Positions 54,441-64,000 of a DNA stretch of 64,000 nt are shown here, piece after piece. The position numbers and the translations under genes were made by a program. The notes under the pieces were generated by a model that searched no databases, had not been told where the DNA came from, and worked only from the letters and a program-made list of their open reading frames with translations. Every line of letters begins with the position of its first letter. Position 1 is the stretch's first letter. Source of the stretch: Tricholoma matsutake (taxonomy: Eukaryota > Basidiomycota > Agaricomycetes > Agaricales > Tricholomataceae); NCBI GenBank assembly GCA_026075535.2, contig AP026545.1, positions 6,448,001 to 6,512,000 of the forward strand, in the 5' to 3' direction.

Positions 54441-55307
54441 CAGTCTCCTACCCAGCCGCAGTTCCGGGGTAGGGAGAAAGTGGTACGCAATTGAAAATCC
54501 TAGTACAAAATGTATTTTTAGATGAGATGGCAACTTCCACAATTTTAAACTCCACACTCTTAATGTTAAGACTATAGGTCTTTAACTCAGCCTTGGCTTT
54601 GTATGTCACAGTTGGATGCTTTCCAACTATATCGGTATTGCACTAGGAGGCTTTCCTAGTGTATCGGGCTTCTGGCCTTCACTTGGGTACTTCCTCAAGT
54701 CGTTGCGGCTATCCGTACTCAGAGGCTTTCTGAGTAGACTGTTGGTTCATGTATCACAGTTGGAGGCTTTCCAACTGTCAAGTTTGAGTTATCACAGCTA
54801 GGGGCTTCCTAAGCTGTTGAGTGTTCTGGTTGAGTCTAAGACCGTTGATTGAATTAGGTCAAGCTGAGGAATACAGGCAGTATTACTACAGCTTATATAT
54901 GGTTCAAAGATATCTATTGTCCAATCGGAATGCAGGATCGTTATCAAGTATAAATAGAAAGAACAATAGAAAAGACAGGCCTCATGCCTTGCATGAGGCA
55001 TCCGATGTTATGGAGTGCTGCAGCGCAGCATGTCAATCGTGAGTGTCCGACATCACGGACCTCATGTCAAAGGGCTGTCGTATCACAGCATGCATGGGAG
55101 TGGGTTCGGGTGCATGGAGTCACCATGCATCAAAGTGTCTCCCATTGGAAGTGAGTCAAGTCGAACAAGAAAATTAAAGTACCCAGTCTTGCCGGTGTAC
55201 ATCTGGTCATCATGGGTTACGATAACAGAAAATTGTAACACTTAATTTCTCCAACTCCTACACAGCAGCTGGCTTTTTACAACTGTAAACAACTCAGCCA
55301 CCCACCA
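54441..55307. repeat. Left terminal inverted repeat of the AcademH-like element, split by an LTR
   Basis: The arm runs 54441-54563 and continues at 55246-55307 after the inserted LTR. Its complement is 61043-61219. Apart from a few substitutions the two arms agree base for base, including CGGGGTAGGGAGAAAGTGG and TTTACAACTGTAAACAACTC. Confidence 0.85.
54564..55240. repeat. Solo LTR, Copia-like, 677 bp
   Basis: It starts TGTTAAGACTATAGG and ends AAAATTGTAACA, with the 5-bp duplication CTTAA on both sides (54559-54563 and 55241-55245). The right-hand copy of the host arm (61043-61219) lacks it and proves the empty site. The TGTTA...TAACA ends suggest Copia. It contains AGGCTTTC and GGAGGCTTTCC words repeated several times (54650-54810). 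The strand cannot be fixed from the LTR alone. Confidence 0.9.
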
Positions 55308-55438
55308 TCCATGGCTGCAAAGCTTCCACATTAAGATTTAATGCACCAGCTGTAGTAATTTTATTTTTAAAAATAGTCCAAGCTCTTCAGTGGTAGCTTC
55401 AAGTTGCATCACAGCATCCTTCCAAACACACGCTCACG

Positions 55439-58213
55439 ATGAATCAGTCTCGAACATCTGATACACTACTTCTCAGTGAGATTCGTGATGAGGTGGAACA
55501 CCTTTTTCACCAACATCCTTGCTTATGGCAAATCCGTGTCGTTCAAGCACTATTGAAAAATGACAAAGATATTGTATCTATCTCAGCCACAGGTTCTGGG
55601 AAGACTCTGACATTCTGGATGCCACTTGTTTTCATTCCTGAAGGCATCCAAATCATTGTCACTCCACTGAATATCTTGGGCAAGCAGAATGTTGACACCT
55701 TGGCAAAAGTGGGAATCAATGGTGTATCAGTAACAGCAGATACAGCTACAGCAGCAACCTTCCAGGTGAATTGCAGCTCCAATGTGTTCCCAGACATCCT
55801 AAATGGTAAACTTGTAGGTGATTTCTGAAGGGAAGCATCGGGCAGTTGTCACCAATGTTGAAACCATATCGAAAACTGGCGGAGGCTTCAAGAAACTATG
55901 GGAAGATAAGAAATTCATGTCAAAGGTCATCAGCATCATCTGGGATGAATCTCAATGTGTAAGTAAGTGGGGGGACTTCTGTCCAGAGTACAAGTCTGTA
56001 GGAAATCTTTGACATCTAATCCCGAGGAGAATCCCATTTTACATCACATCTGTGACACTACCCCCTTGTGTCCTTGGTGATGTCATGGCAATTCTTGGCA
56101 TGCATATGGAAAACACTTACCTCTTTCTTCGCTCCAATGACCGGCCCAATGTTCATCTCATCATTCACAAGATGAAATATCTGCTCAACAGCTACAAGGA
56201 TCTTTTGTTCCTCATTCCTGATGATTGGGACCCATCAAAACCCTTACCATACAAATTTGTTGTTTTATTTGACAGTATCTCGGACTCAATTGCAGCAGCA
56301 AAGTATCTTTGATCACGTCTACCACTCAACCTGCAAAGTAAGATCAAATGGTTCAATTCCAAGATGTCCCAAGAATTCCGAGATGGGGAGTCTGATAAGT
56401 TCAAGGATGGTCAGAATTGGGGCTTAGCGTGTTCAGAATCTTTTGGGATGGCAGGTTTTACTTTACTTTACCTGAGATGTTTGCTGTTCATTGAAATATT
56501 GTAGGGAATTGATTTGCCGGACATTGCCTTGGTAATTCAATGGAAAGCTTTGTGTGATATGTGCACACTGTGGCAATGCTTTGGGTGGGGTGTGCATGGT
56601 CTCGGACTTGAGGCGATTGCACTGTTCTTGGTAGAACCCATGTACTTTGATGAGACAAAAGAACAGAAAGCGGAAAGAAAAGCCAAAAAAGATGAGAAGA
56701 TGAAACAGAAAGCTGGGAAAGCATTGGCACAAGGTTTGAAGCGAAAACGAAATGAACACAACAACTCACAACAGGTGTACAATAAAAGAAGGATTGAGCT
56801 GACAAATCTCCTCATCGCCCCATCAAGGGTCCAAGTCATGGCACCTGGCTCACACACCCTTGGTCACCTTACATCCGCGCAAGTCCACAACACACCTGTG
56901 GATGCACTCAGCCCCAACCACCAGCCTGATACACTTGCATGTCTTTGATCGAGCTTGGTTTCTCTTCCATTCCTCGCACAAACCATATCAATGACGTCAC
57001 CTGGTTTTTCAACAAATGCTCCAACCCATCTCACCAGTCTGTCAAACTACAACCATGGTGATCCATCAACAAGTCCGCCAGGAAATGGCCAAGAGAGGGA
57101 AGAGCAGCATGCAGAAGCATCAGATTCTGAATCGGAGCCGGAGGCAGAACAGGTTGAAGGCATTCAGGGTGATTTGTTTGATGAGCGCTGTGTAATCTAT
57201 GAGACAGGTGCGGGGCAACAATTGTCAGAGAGGGGGGGACAGAAGAGAAAGGATGGGAACGAGCTTGAGCCTGCGATGGACGATATGATCAATGCTGGAT
57301 CTGGAGATTGTCGATTGAAGTGTTTTCACCATCCACCAATGTTATACTTTGGGAACAACAATATTGGTGAGCGCTGTACTGTTCTATACATCTCATGAGC
57401 TCCCTCCTGATGCAGGAGTACAGAATCAGACCATCTGGAATGTCAGACCGATCTTCTCAACAGCTGTCCACGTTGCGCTATCATGAAGCCTATTGTCTGC
57501 TGTGAACTCTGCTCCCCAGCCTTCTTCACAGACTTTGCACAGGTTGACATGGAAAAGATGAAGCCCACCCCATCACGCTCTCAGATTAAGGACTACACTG
57601 CTGGTGCTCAAGATATGAACTTGCGTGATGCTTTGCACATCTTTTGAAGGCAGACAACACAGATGCTCTTTGGCCTTGCTTGCCTCAGAAACAATGGCCC
57701 TGGGATCTTTATGTCAAACAAAGTACTGCAACAGATCGTGGACTGTGCTCACAAGTATAAGATTAACACTGGAGAAGATCTTGCTAAGGAAACTCAGTGG
57801 ACAGGTGTTCATGACCATGCCACCGCCGTCATCACATTGATCAAAGCCCATTGCCCAAAACCTCTTCTAGCCCCTCTGCTTATGTTGACACCTTTCCATA
57901 CACAACTCAACACTCTCAATCGGATCCCCGTAACCATGCCCCCTAACCTGAGAACTGTGAAGTCATGCAAGTGTTCGAAATGTGGCTCCCAGGACCACAT
58001 AGGTTTGTCTATTCAACATTAACATGATTAATCCTCTTACTTGGCTATTCAGCATCCAATCAGAGCTGTCCTCAACACAGTACACAAAGACTCCATCAGT
58101 TGACATCTGCTATGACAATACCCCCTTTGTGTAAGGAGAATGCAGAACCTGCGGCGGTTCCACCATCACACACATCAGTGTTTGATGTTGTCCTGCCCGC
58201 CCACTTCTACTAA
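55439..58213 (+). pseudogene. RecQ-like superfamily II DNA helicase of the transposon, with four stop codons
   Basis: Five exons fit: 55439-55765, 55818-56450, 56505-57366, 57424-58002 and 58053-58213 (2,562 nt, 854 codons, phases consistent). Motif I is SATGSGKT (residues 49-56). Motif II reads WDESQC where RecQ proteins have DEAH. The motif V region is FGMGIDLPD and VI is QCFGWGVHG, where arginines are expected. The C-terminal part has CPRC...CCELC and CKCSKCG zinc-binding pairs. In-frame TGA codons lie at 56010-56012, 56310-56312, 56946-56948 and 57645-57647. The second intron begins GC. A functional version would unwind DNA during transposition, but this copy cannot. It ends 42 bp from the transposase gene, tail to tail. 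Confidence 0.85.
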
Positions 58214-58255
58214 GCTAGCATGTAGTATCACTATCATGAATTTATATTACAGACT

Positions 58256-60996
58256 CTATGACCAGAACTCTACTGCCAGATCCTCCTCTTCAACAGCCTG
58301 ATCTATGCCCTCAACATCAACAATTCCAGACTGTGCCTGGGTATTAAATACGAGATGTTCACCATGATAGAGCATGTCAGAAATGCTGTAAGCAGATTTT
58401 TGACCAGCTTGTTGCTGGTTGGGCTTGTGTTCATGTAGATAGAGTGCCATCTTTATGAGTGTTTTCTCCATGGTGGGTGGTGCATGTTGATTGGTAAGAG
58501 TGGTAAGACATAAGTTGCGCTCAATGTTATCATGACAACCATGATATATTTTGATCAGGGTGGATTCCTCTATGACTCGGCCTTTGGTGTAATTAGAGCC
58601 ACTGCCGCCGAATGTATGCTGTCAGGACGTAGGAGTTTAGGATCATAAGAGTTCTGAGATTTTGGTTAGACACACCTTAGTGTACAGATTAATCATCGAC
58701 TCTTCTACCCAGTCAACACCTCAAAATTTGCCTGGCTTCCCTGTAGGGTTTACCAGCATATTGTAGCATACAGCATGTCTATTCATGTGATAAGAGGTCA
58801 GAGCTATCCGAGTCTGAGCTGACAACCTGGTGTACTTGAGCTTTTCGGGATACACAAAGTATATGTCAGTCAGGAAGCTAGTCATGTGGGCTGCATACTT
58901 GTGCTTTCCAGTTGCATGAAATATGCTTATCCATGGAGGAAACAAAGTCTTGAGCCTGCCGACATCTCCTTGATTCATTGCATAAGTTATTTCTTCATAA
59001 AGTAGAAAATACTGATGCATGAGCAAGATATTCTTGTTCTGTTCATCCTGTTCTGCGGCTCCTTTGTTCCAGACAGAGAAGATGTCCATGTCTCCACCAG
59101 CTACATAATGGGCCGCCAAGTGATTTGCCATCTCATGAATTGATTCCTCCATTGGATTGGATGTGGCTAGGTCATCAAGAGAATTCCATGTGGGGTTTTG
59201 TAGAATTACCTCTGTCCACCAGGCATCCAGTCGCAAGGCAATTCCATTGTGCTGTATGACTTCGTGCATGCGGCAGAAACCTGGGGCTGACCCAATCTTT
59301 CCTGTTTCATGAGGACGGTACAGTCCAACAAAAGCCATCAAACCATTCGCATCCTCCCGGGTGTGCTTGGGCTCGATAAATATTTGCCAGATGGCATCTG
59401 CACAAGCCATCTTCAGGTGAAACAGACCCATGACAAACACAACAAATTGAAAGTGATGCCAGGGCATTCCTTCAATTGCGTGATGCTGAAGTACACCAAG
59501 TAGACACTCAAATGTTGCGAGATCACCAAAGAATAGTACCACATAGTTCAAAATTGAGACCATCTTGCACCCATGCGACCTTTTGTGTTTGGCTCTGTCA
59601 TGGTCCGCCTGGTCTTTCAAATCCCCAACCCCTCCTTGGTCCAGCAAACTTGACATTGCACCAATGTTGCCAGCATGTGTCGATTCATTTACATCCATTG
59701 AATGGGCAGGTGCATAGCACATTTTAACCACAGGTATCTGATCAATTGTCTCCACCAGAGGCAGTGACATGCTGAACTTCCTAAAATAAATAGGACCATA
59801 TTCAATAAGGTTGGACTGAAATTTCCCAGAGATGTAACATTGATGATGAGTCAATCCAGATGGATGGTCTACTTCAGGATGAAGATTCAAAAGGTCACGG
59901 CATGTACATGGAGGTGGTGTGGATTCGAGAAGTGGATTCAGTGGAGACTTGTTCCACAGCTCTTCTGAACATTTCAAATCCTCCTGAGTGACTCCGTGTT
60001 CCAGCATTATGATGGTGCCAGATGTAAGGTGAGTTAATGTATCCCCCACCTTTTCGATAGTAGGAGTAACAGTTTTAAAATCGACATCATAGTTGTCATA
60101 TGCATATCCAGCCAGGAGTGTCTGCCCCATCTCTTGGAGGGTCTCATATGTCTCAGTCGAGAGTGCATGGATGGCAGTATGGATGGCGGATGTTGAGACA
60201 GAGACTCCCATGTGTGCGAGGGCCTGAATGACCTTTTCTGGCGTGCTTGTAGAATGTAGGAATATACCAAAAACACTTTTGAGCACATTGCACTTGGCGT
60301 TCCAGCTTTGCATCATTATGCTAATCATTACAACTTTCTTCTGCATGTGTGCGACCTCAGCAAATCTTAGTGAGGCAAGTTGTGTGAATACCATACAATT
60401 GTGCAAATGGCGTCTTGTCGGGCTGCCTTTTTCTTCGGATTTAGTTGTGTAAATTTCCCATTCTCATCCACCATCTCCAAGTCATTGGTCTCGTCAGGAG
60501 CAATTTCAGGCAATCCTTCCCACAGATCATCATCTTCCCCAGGATCAGCCATTACAAGATCCCCATTGGAATCTTTCTCAGCACACTGTCTCTGAGATCT
60601 TTTATCCCCTGTAAGCAAGAGACCCAGGATATTCCAAAGATCTGGGGCTAACATCTTCATTTTGAGTGCCATGTCTTCAATGCAAAAGTCTTCAAGATCT
60701 TTTGCAGATGCATGACTTGCATTGAAGTGCCAGTCTTCATTAGATGTAAGCTCCTTGATAGAGTCAATGTATTTCTTCTTCATGAGTTCATTCGCCCAGG
60801 TAAAGACCGAACAAGCAGAATGTGAATGTCGAGACAGAGCTGTAATGATATTACCAGCATCCTTGACTAGTGTTAGAGTACATGGATGAGTTTCTAGGAT
60901 AGGATCTTCTAGAAGAGCATGAATGAATTTGGACACTGTCAATTCTGAGACGAGCAGATTGAAGAAATCAATAACGGTTTGAAGTGTCATGATCAT
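58256..60996 (-). pseudogene. DUF6589-like transposase of the AcademH-like element, one nonsense codon
   Basis: Three minus-strand exons: 60996-60397, 60340-58676 and 58618-58256. Introns are 56 and 57 nt and the sum is 2,628 nt (876 codons). The first 740 codons are open. A TGA at 58720-58718 then stops it 135 codons before the natural TAG. The body carries AYDNYDVDFKT (about 281-291), LTSGTIIMLEHG, MDVNESTHAGN (about 415), FFGDLATFE (about 470) and VVFVMGLFHLKMACADAIW (about 500-518), the hallmarks of the fungal DUF6589 family. Spaced acidic residues in these blocks suggest an RNase H-like DDE core, which is inference. The N-terminal exon is helical and acidic at its end. The start is the first ATG, 47 bp inside the right TIR. 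Confidence 0.85.
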
Positions 60997-61042
60997 GAAT
61001 ATATTGGTATATCCGTCCCAATGCAGAAGTGTGTCTCCGGGT

Positions 61043-61219
61043 GGCTGAGTTGTTTACAGTTGTAAAAAGCCAGCTGCTGTGTAGGGGTTGGAGAAATCAA
61101 GAGTGTGGAGTTTAAAATTGTGGAAGTTGCCGTCTCATCTAAAAATACATTTTGTACTAGGATTTTCAATTGCGTACCACTTTCTCCCTACCCCGGAACT
61201 GCGGCTGGGTAGGAGACTG
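61043..61219. repeat. Right terminal inverted repeat of the AcademH-like element
   Basis: Complement of the left arm. It ends CTGCGGCTGGGTAGGAGACTG and keeps the uninterrupted site of the LTR found in the left arm. Confidence 0.85.
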
Positions 61220-61430
61220 GATTGGAATCTGATAGGAGTCCTACTAGTCTGACACTAGTCCTAGGAGTCTGATTGGAATGTATCTTGATGACCATGTACT
61301 TTTATTTCCAAGAAATTCCTAGTAAATTCTGAGTAAAGTCCTATGCAATTCCAACAGGTAGTAGTCGGAATACCACACCATTTCGGAAAACTTAACTTGG
61401 TGAAAGTGCTTACAAAATAAATGGGCAGAG

Positions 61431-61507
61431 CAGGAATTGAACCCCAGACCTTGGTATATAAGTGACATGACTACCAAACAAGTGCTCAACCAGTTGAGCC
61501 ACAGGAG
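61431..61507 (-). other. tRNA-like module, second copy
   Basis: On the minus strand CTCCTGTGGCTCAACTGG, TTGAGCA and GGGTTCAATTCC give A-box, D-arm and B-box in tRNA order. The central part TTGGTA...TACCAA can pair. It matches the module at 30349-30429 in order and most bases. It has no convincing acceptor stem. Confidence 0.5.
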
Positions 61508-61604
61508 CATTAATAAATATGTAATATAAAGTCCATTTAAAGCACTTAGGATTAGTTCACTTATTTTTAACCTCTCTCACAAGAGCTCAAAAAAAATTGT
61601 TGAG

Positions 61605-61754
61605 CCCTCGCATCTTCACGAGGGAGTACATAACTAATATAGATTTAAAAAAAAACCCCCATGCAAATGCAGGGGGGAGAATTAATTATACTATTTAATT
61701 ATACTATTTTAAATTCTACAAAAAAAACCCACCCCCCCGTTTTGCGGGGGGGAG
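61605..61754. repeat. Array of three C-rich-stem hairpins, second copy
   Basis: Stems: CCCTCG/CGAGGG (61605-61624), CCCCC..TGCA/TGCA..GGGGG (61656-61676) and CCCACCCCCCCG/CGGGGGGG (about 61728-61754), with A/T-rich spacers. Position and spacing follow the array at 30534-30724, while the stem bases differ. Confidence 0.7.
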
Positions 61755-61986
61755 GGGGTGGTGGTGCGTCATGTCGGCTGTCTCGTCAGCCCTGTCCCAT
61801 TGTTTCCCCTCCCTCTCGTCTCCATTGTGTCTTGCCTCTCTCACCTCACCTCCCCCATGGCTTCCTTCCCCTCCCTCGTCTCCCCTCCCTCCTCTTTTGG
61901 TTGTCGTCTCCCTTACCCCTTGTCGTTTTGTCCCCCCTCCCTCGTCACCCTCGTAGTTCATCCCCCTCATCGTCTGCACCCATGAA
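61755..61986. other. CT-rich low-complexity sequence
   Basis: Dominated by CCCTC and TCCC words. The open frames here on both strands are low-complexity artefacts. Confidence 0.6.
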
Positions 61987-62185
61987 CCACCCTATGGGCA
62001 GCTGCTCATAGGCATGTCGTTTGGTGCCATCATTGTCCCTCCATGCCATTCCCATGCTCTCGCACCCCATATACACCCTGCGAGCAGTCGCTCACAGTGG
62101 TGATGGGGGGTGCTGGAGGTCATCGGTGTCATGGGGGGTCCATACACTCATGATCCACCCTACAAGCAGCAGCTCGTAGGTGTGG
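61987..62185. repeat. Three CAC..GAGC/GCTC..GTG hairpins, second copy
   Basis: Hairpins at 61987-62016, 62074-62102 and 62155-62185 follow the form seen at 30811-31220. The third is followed by GGGGTGGGTGTGTTGTCAG, as is the second hairpin of the other copy. Confidence 0.65.
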
Positions 62186-62399
62186 GGTGGGTGTGTTGTC
62201 AGTTTGTCAGTGATGTGGCACAAGGGGAGGGGTCGTGTGGTGCTTACCAAGCAGGTATTCCCCTTCTGGGGTCTCCTGGTGTTGCTCCCTGCACTCCTGA
62301 CCATGATCGATACCCTCACATCCCATTTTGACGGGGAGGAGGGGGGTTGCCAGTGGCGTCGTTGGGTGTGGGTTGGATTGCATCGGTCCATCGTTGCCC

Positions 62400-62523
62400 A
62401 TGTAGATTAGAACCTAGAAACAAAACGAATGAATTAGTTAGTTTACAAAAGTAAGAAACGAATGAAAAAAAAAACTTACTATGGGCCCAAACAATGATTG
62501 CATCATTTGGGCATTGTTTGGGC
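62400..62523. repeat. Unit with GGGCCCAAA palindrome
   Basis: GATTAGAACCTAGAAAC, an A-rich tract and AAACTTACTATGGGCCCAAA are followed by a palindrome at 62483-62523, whose stem GGGCCCAAACAATG pairs with CATTGTTTGGGCC. It corresponds to the duplicated unit at 31231-31520, here in one copy. Downstream to 62700 the sequence is GTG/GGT-rich low complexity. Confidence 0.6.
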
Positions 62524-62769
62524 CGCGTGGCATCAAAACTGGTCATTTCTAGTCTTGGGGGCTCATCTAGAGATGGGGGTGGAGTGGGAGTGGTGGGAGT
62601 TGCTGGGTTGAGGTGGTTGAGATGGGGGGGATGGAAGTGGTGTGCTTGTCATCATTGGTGGTGGTGGTGGGAGTGATGAGCTGGCAGGTGTGATGATGCA
62701 GCTATGTGCTTTGTCATCACACCCACGGGAATGGTATGTAGTGTAGTATGATCACTTACCTGTACTGAC

Positions 62770-62860
62770 TGCTTAGCCTAATGGTATTATTGTTGGTTTA
62801 GGCTTACATAATCTTCTGTAATGTCAAGTGTTCAATTCTTGTGTGTGCGTTTAATTTTTC
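62770..62860 (+). other. Second, plus-strand tRNA-like sequence of the outer element
   Basis: TAGCCTAATGGTATTA resembles an A-box and GTGTTCAATTCTTG a B-box. The copy at 29376-31992 has ATCTGGGTTCAATTCC at the matching place (about 31828). Each copy of the element thus has tRNA-like boxes at both sides of the hairpin zone, pointing in opposite directions. Confidence 0.35.
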
Positions 62861-63258
62861 ATACTATATTTACTAAGCAAGGCTGCTTTCATTCCTATCG
62901 GAATCCTATGTTGTCTGATGTCTTAGCATAACTTTGGACTAGTCCTATGTGATTTCTATGATTGGAAATTCCTAGGAAATTCTGATAGTCCGATCGGAAT
63001 CTGATTGGACTACATTGGACTGGACTAGGACTAAATGTGCCATTTCATGTCAATTTGGCTGGTGAAAATGACATCAGAATATGGTTGGAGTCCGATCAGA
63101 ATCATCAGAATCATTGGATTCCTATAGGAATATGGGGGGGAGTGTAAAGACCTCCATATATTGTACAACACTGTGCATAAATGTACATCATTTAAGGCAG
63201 AAATGGAATTTATTCTTCTTCTTCTCCCTCTTCTTCATCGTCCAAGCAGAAATGGAAG

Positions 63259-64000
63259 TTATTCATCATCTTCTTCCTCTTCCTCTTCCTCTTCCTCCTC
63301 TTCCTTGTCATCTGAACCACTCAGGAGTTGTTCCAATGCTTCCAGATCCTTCTGCAGGTCTTCAAGATCTTCATCAATAACATCTAGGTCCATCTCAGGT
63401 TCTCCCAGGCTATGTCCATATGCTCTGCATCACCCACAGGCTCTGTCCTTGCTGCAAACTCAATTTCTGTAAGTTCATCTGTCCAGTGCATACCCTGGGT
63501 AAAGTTCAATGGATGTCCTTTTTTGATTGAATACTTCAATATCTGTAGGGCTTCCATCAGTTTAGCTGAGATATGCCTTCTCTGAGGGGCCATTGTCTCC
63601 TTCCCAGATGAGAATACTCTTTCACAGGGGACACTTGAAGCTTGGATAGGTATAATATCCATTGCAAGTTGGAATATGCGAGGGTACTGGTGTTCATGTT
63701 CCTGAATATAATTTAGCAAAGAAGCAAATTGCAGATAGAACATTTATTACCTGCCAAAATGCCAACATACCAGATCCAGAATTAGGATTGCTCAGATACT
63801 GATCTACCTCCTTTTCCAATGAAATTTTTGGCTGTGTTGATGTAACTTGATTTAGACCAAGAATATCCATTGCTATTGGCTGGGAGGATGAAGACTTGGC
63901 TGCTGGCTGGTTAGTGCTAAAGTCTGAGGTTGCCTTTAGTGCAGTTTAACCTAGCAACTGTGAAGGGAGACTCAGATAGACTGAACAGCTGGAGTCCAGA
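63259..64000 (-). pseudogene. hAT transposase C-terminal region, running off the window
   Basis: The minus strand encodes an upstream exon (beyond 64000 to 63751), a 49-nt intron (63750-63702), and then the hAT dimerisation block YPRIFQLAMDIIPIQASSVPCERVFSS with LMEALQILKYSIKKGHPLNF. After AWENLR the frame shifts. The natural acidic tail (DLEDLQKDLEALEQLLSGSD, then a Glu run) lies in another frame and ends with TAA at 63261-63259. The dimerisation block is typical of hAT elements in mushroom genomes. Whether the shift kills the protein or only shortens its tail depends on the part outside the window. No TIR is visible. Confidence 0.75.

Larger units (their letters stand above)
54441..61219. 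mobile_element. Helicase-carrying DNA transposon, AcademH-like
   Basis: The ends are CAGTCTCCTACCCAGCCGCA and its inverse, with near-identical inverted arms of about 180 bp (left arm split by a solo LTR). Flanks are GATCGGAAT (54432-54440) and GATTGGAAT (61220-61228), a 9-bp duplication with one mismatch. Inside, a RecQ-like helicase gene (plus) and a DUF6589-like transposase gene (minus) run toward each other, ending 42 bp apart. Helicase-encoding Academ transposons (AcademH) have been reported from fungi and animals, and the gene pair fits that lineage. The length without the LTR and its duplication is about 6.1 kb. Both genes are now interrupted by stop codons. Confidence 0.8.
54367..63154. 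mobile_element. Outer TIR element (CTTTACAC..CCCCC family), 8.8 kb with nested insertion
   Basis: Left end CTTTACACTCCCCCCCGTATTCCTAT (54369 on, given in parts as CTTTACACTCCCCCCC and GTATTCCTAT) is matched in inverse at the right end by ATAGGAATATGGGGGG and GAGTGTAAAG (ending 63148). The 11-bp word CATATATTGTA flanks both ends (54356-54366 and 63155-63165) and is the likely target duplication. Without the nested transposon at 54441-61219 the element is about 2 kb. It then has the same module order as the copy at 29376-31992: subterminal GGAGTCC words, tRNA-like module, C-rich hairpins, longer hairpins, GGGCCC palindrome, subterminal words. It codes for no protein of its own. Confidence 0.7.

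Noticed and set aside
61661..62011. 116-codon frame rich in Pro and Ser
   Set aside because: The sequence is CT-rich low complexity next to hairpins, with frames open on both strands.

Overview
The window is nuclear DNA of a basidiomycete fungus, most likely an Agaricomycete. The evidence is dense short spliceosomal introns (about 47-62 nt), many-exon housekeeping genes, an intron-containing tRNA-Glu, and transposable elements typical of mushroom-forming fungi (chromodomain Gypsy elements, hAT relics, Spt5-like and XPG-like multi-copy relics, a helicase-carrying DNA transposon). Nothing looks bacterial, and there are no operons or CRISPR arrays.

Layout. Bases 1-32 kb are a transposon graveyard. 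It holds short repeats, a Copia-like LTR and a broken Spt5/KOW-type gene (4.3-6.8 kb). A minus-strand Gypsy relic (about 7.5-18 kb) is split by three nested insertions: a hAT-type element of 1.85 kb, a 480-bp hAT-type MITE and, most recently, a complete 6,047-bp chromovirus (7826-13872) with identical LTRs and a GCCAC target duplication. A second decayed minus-strand Gypsy lies at 18.4-22.2 kb. An XPG-like relic (24.3-25.7 kb) and a Crypton/GCR1_C-like relic (27.1-28.6 kb) follow, then a 2.6-kb non-coding element with a large 11-bp minisatellite and hairpin arrays (29.4-32.0 kb).

Bases 32.8-50.5 kb are a compact island of apparently functional host genes: an unknown coiled-coil-like protein, a BTB-domain protein, an aldo-keto reductase with a tail anchor, the ribonucleotide reductase large subunit (with a 4-nt microexon and an MCB-rich promoter), an arrestin-like protein, a small CsbD-like protein, the queuosine-salvage enzyme Qng1, a DCAF-type WD40 protein, the mitochondrial assembly factor ATP10, and tRNA-Glu(CUC). 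Several genes sit head-to-head over 110-160 bp.

Bases 51.3-64 kb return to transposons: a fold-back MITE, a solo LTR of the same chromovirus family, a hairpin-rich repeat region, and a large nested composite. Its outer part (54367-63154) has the TIR CTTTACAC..CCCCC, tRNA-like modules and hairpins, and is related to the 29.4-kb element. Inserted in it is a helicase-plus-transposase DNA transposon (54441-61219, about 6.1 kb without a later solo LTR) with long TIRs and a 9-bp imperfect target duplication. Its two convergent genes are a RecQ-like superfamily II helicase and a DUF6589-like transposase. This resembles the AcademH lineage and is the most notable system here. All five of its nonsense codons are TGA and fit CGA-to-TGA change, which points to CpG deamination. 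The window ends inside a hAT transposase relic.
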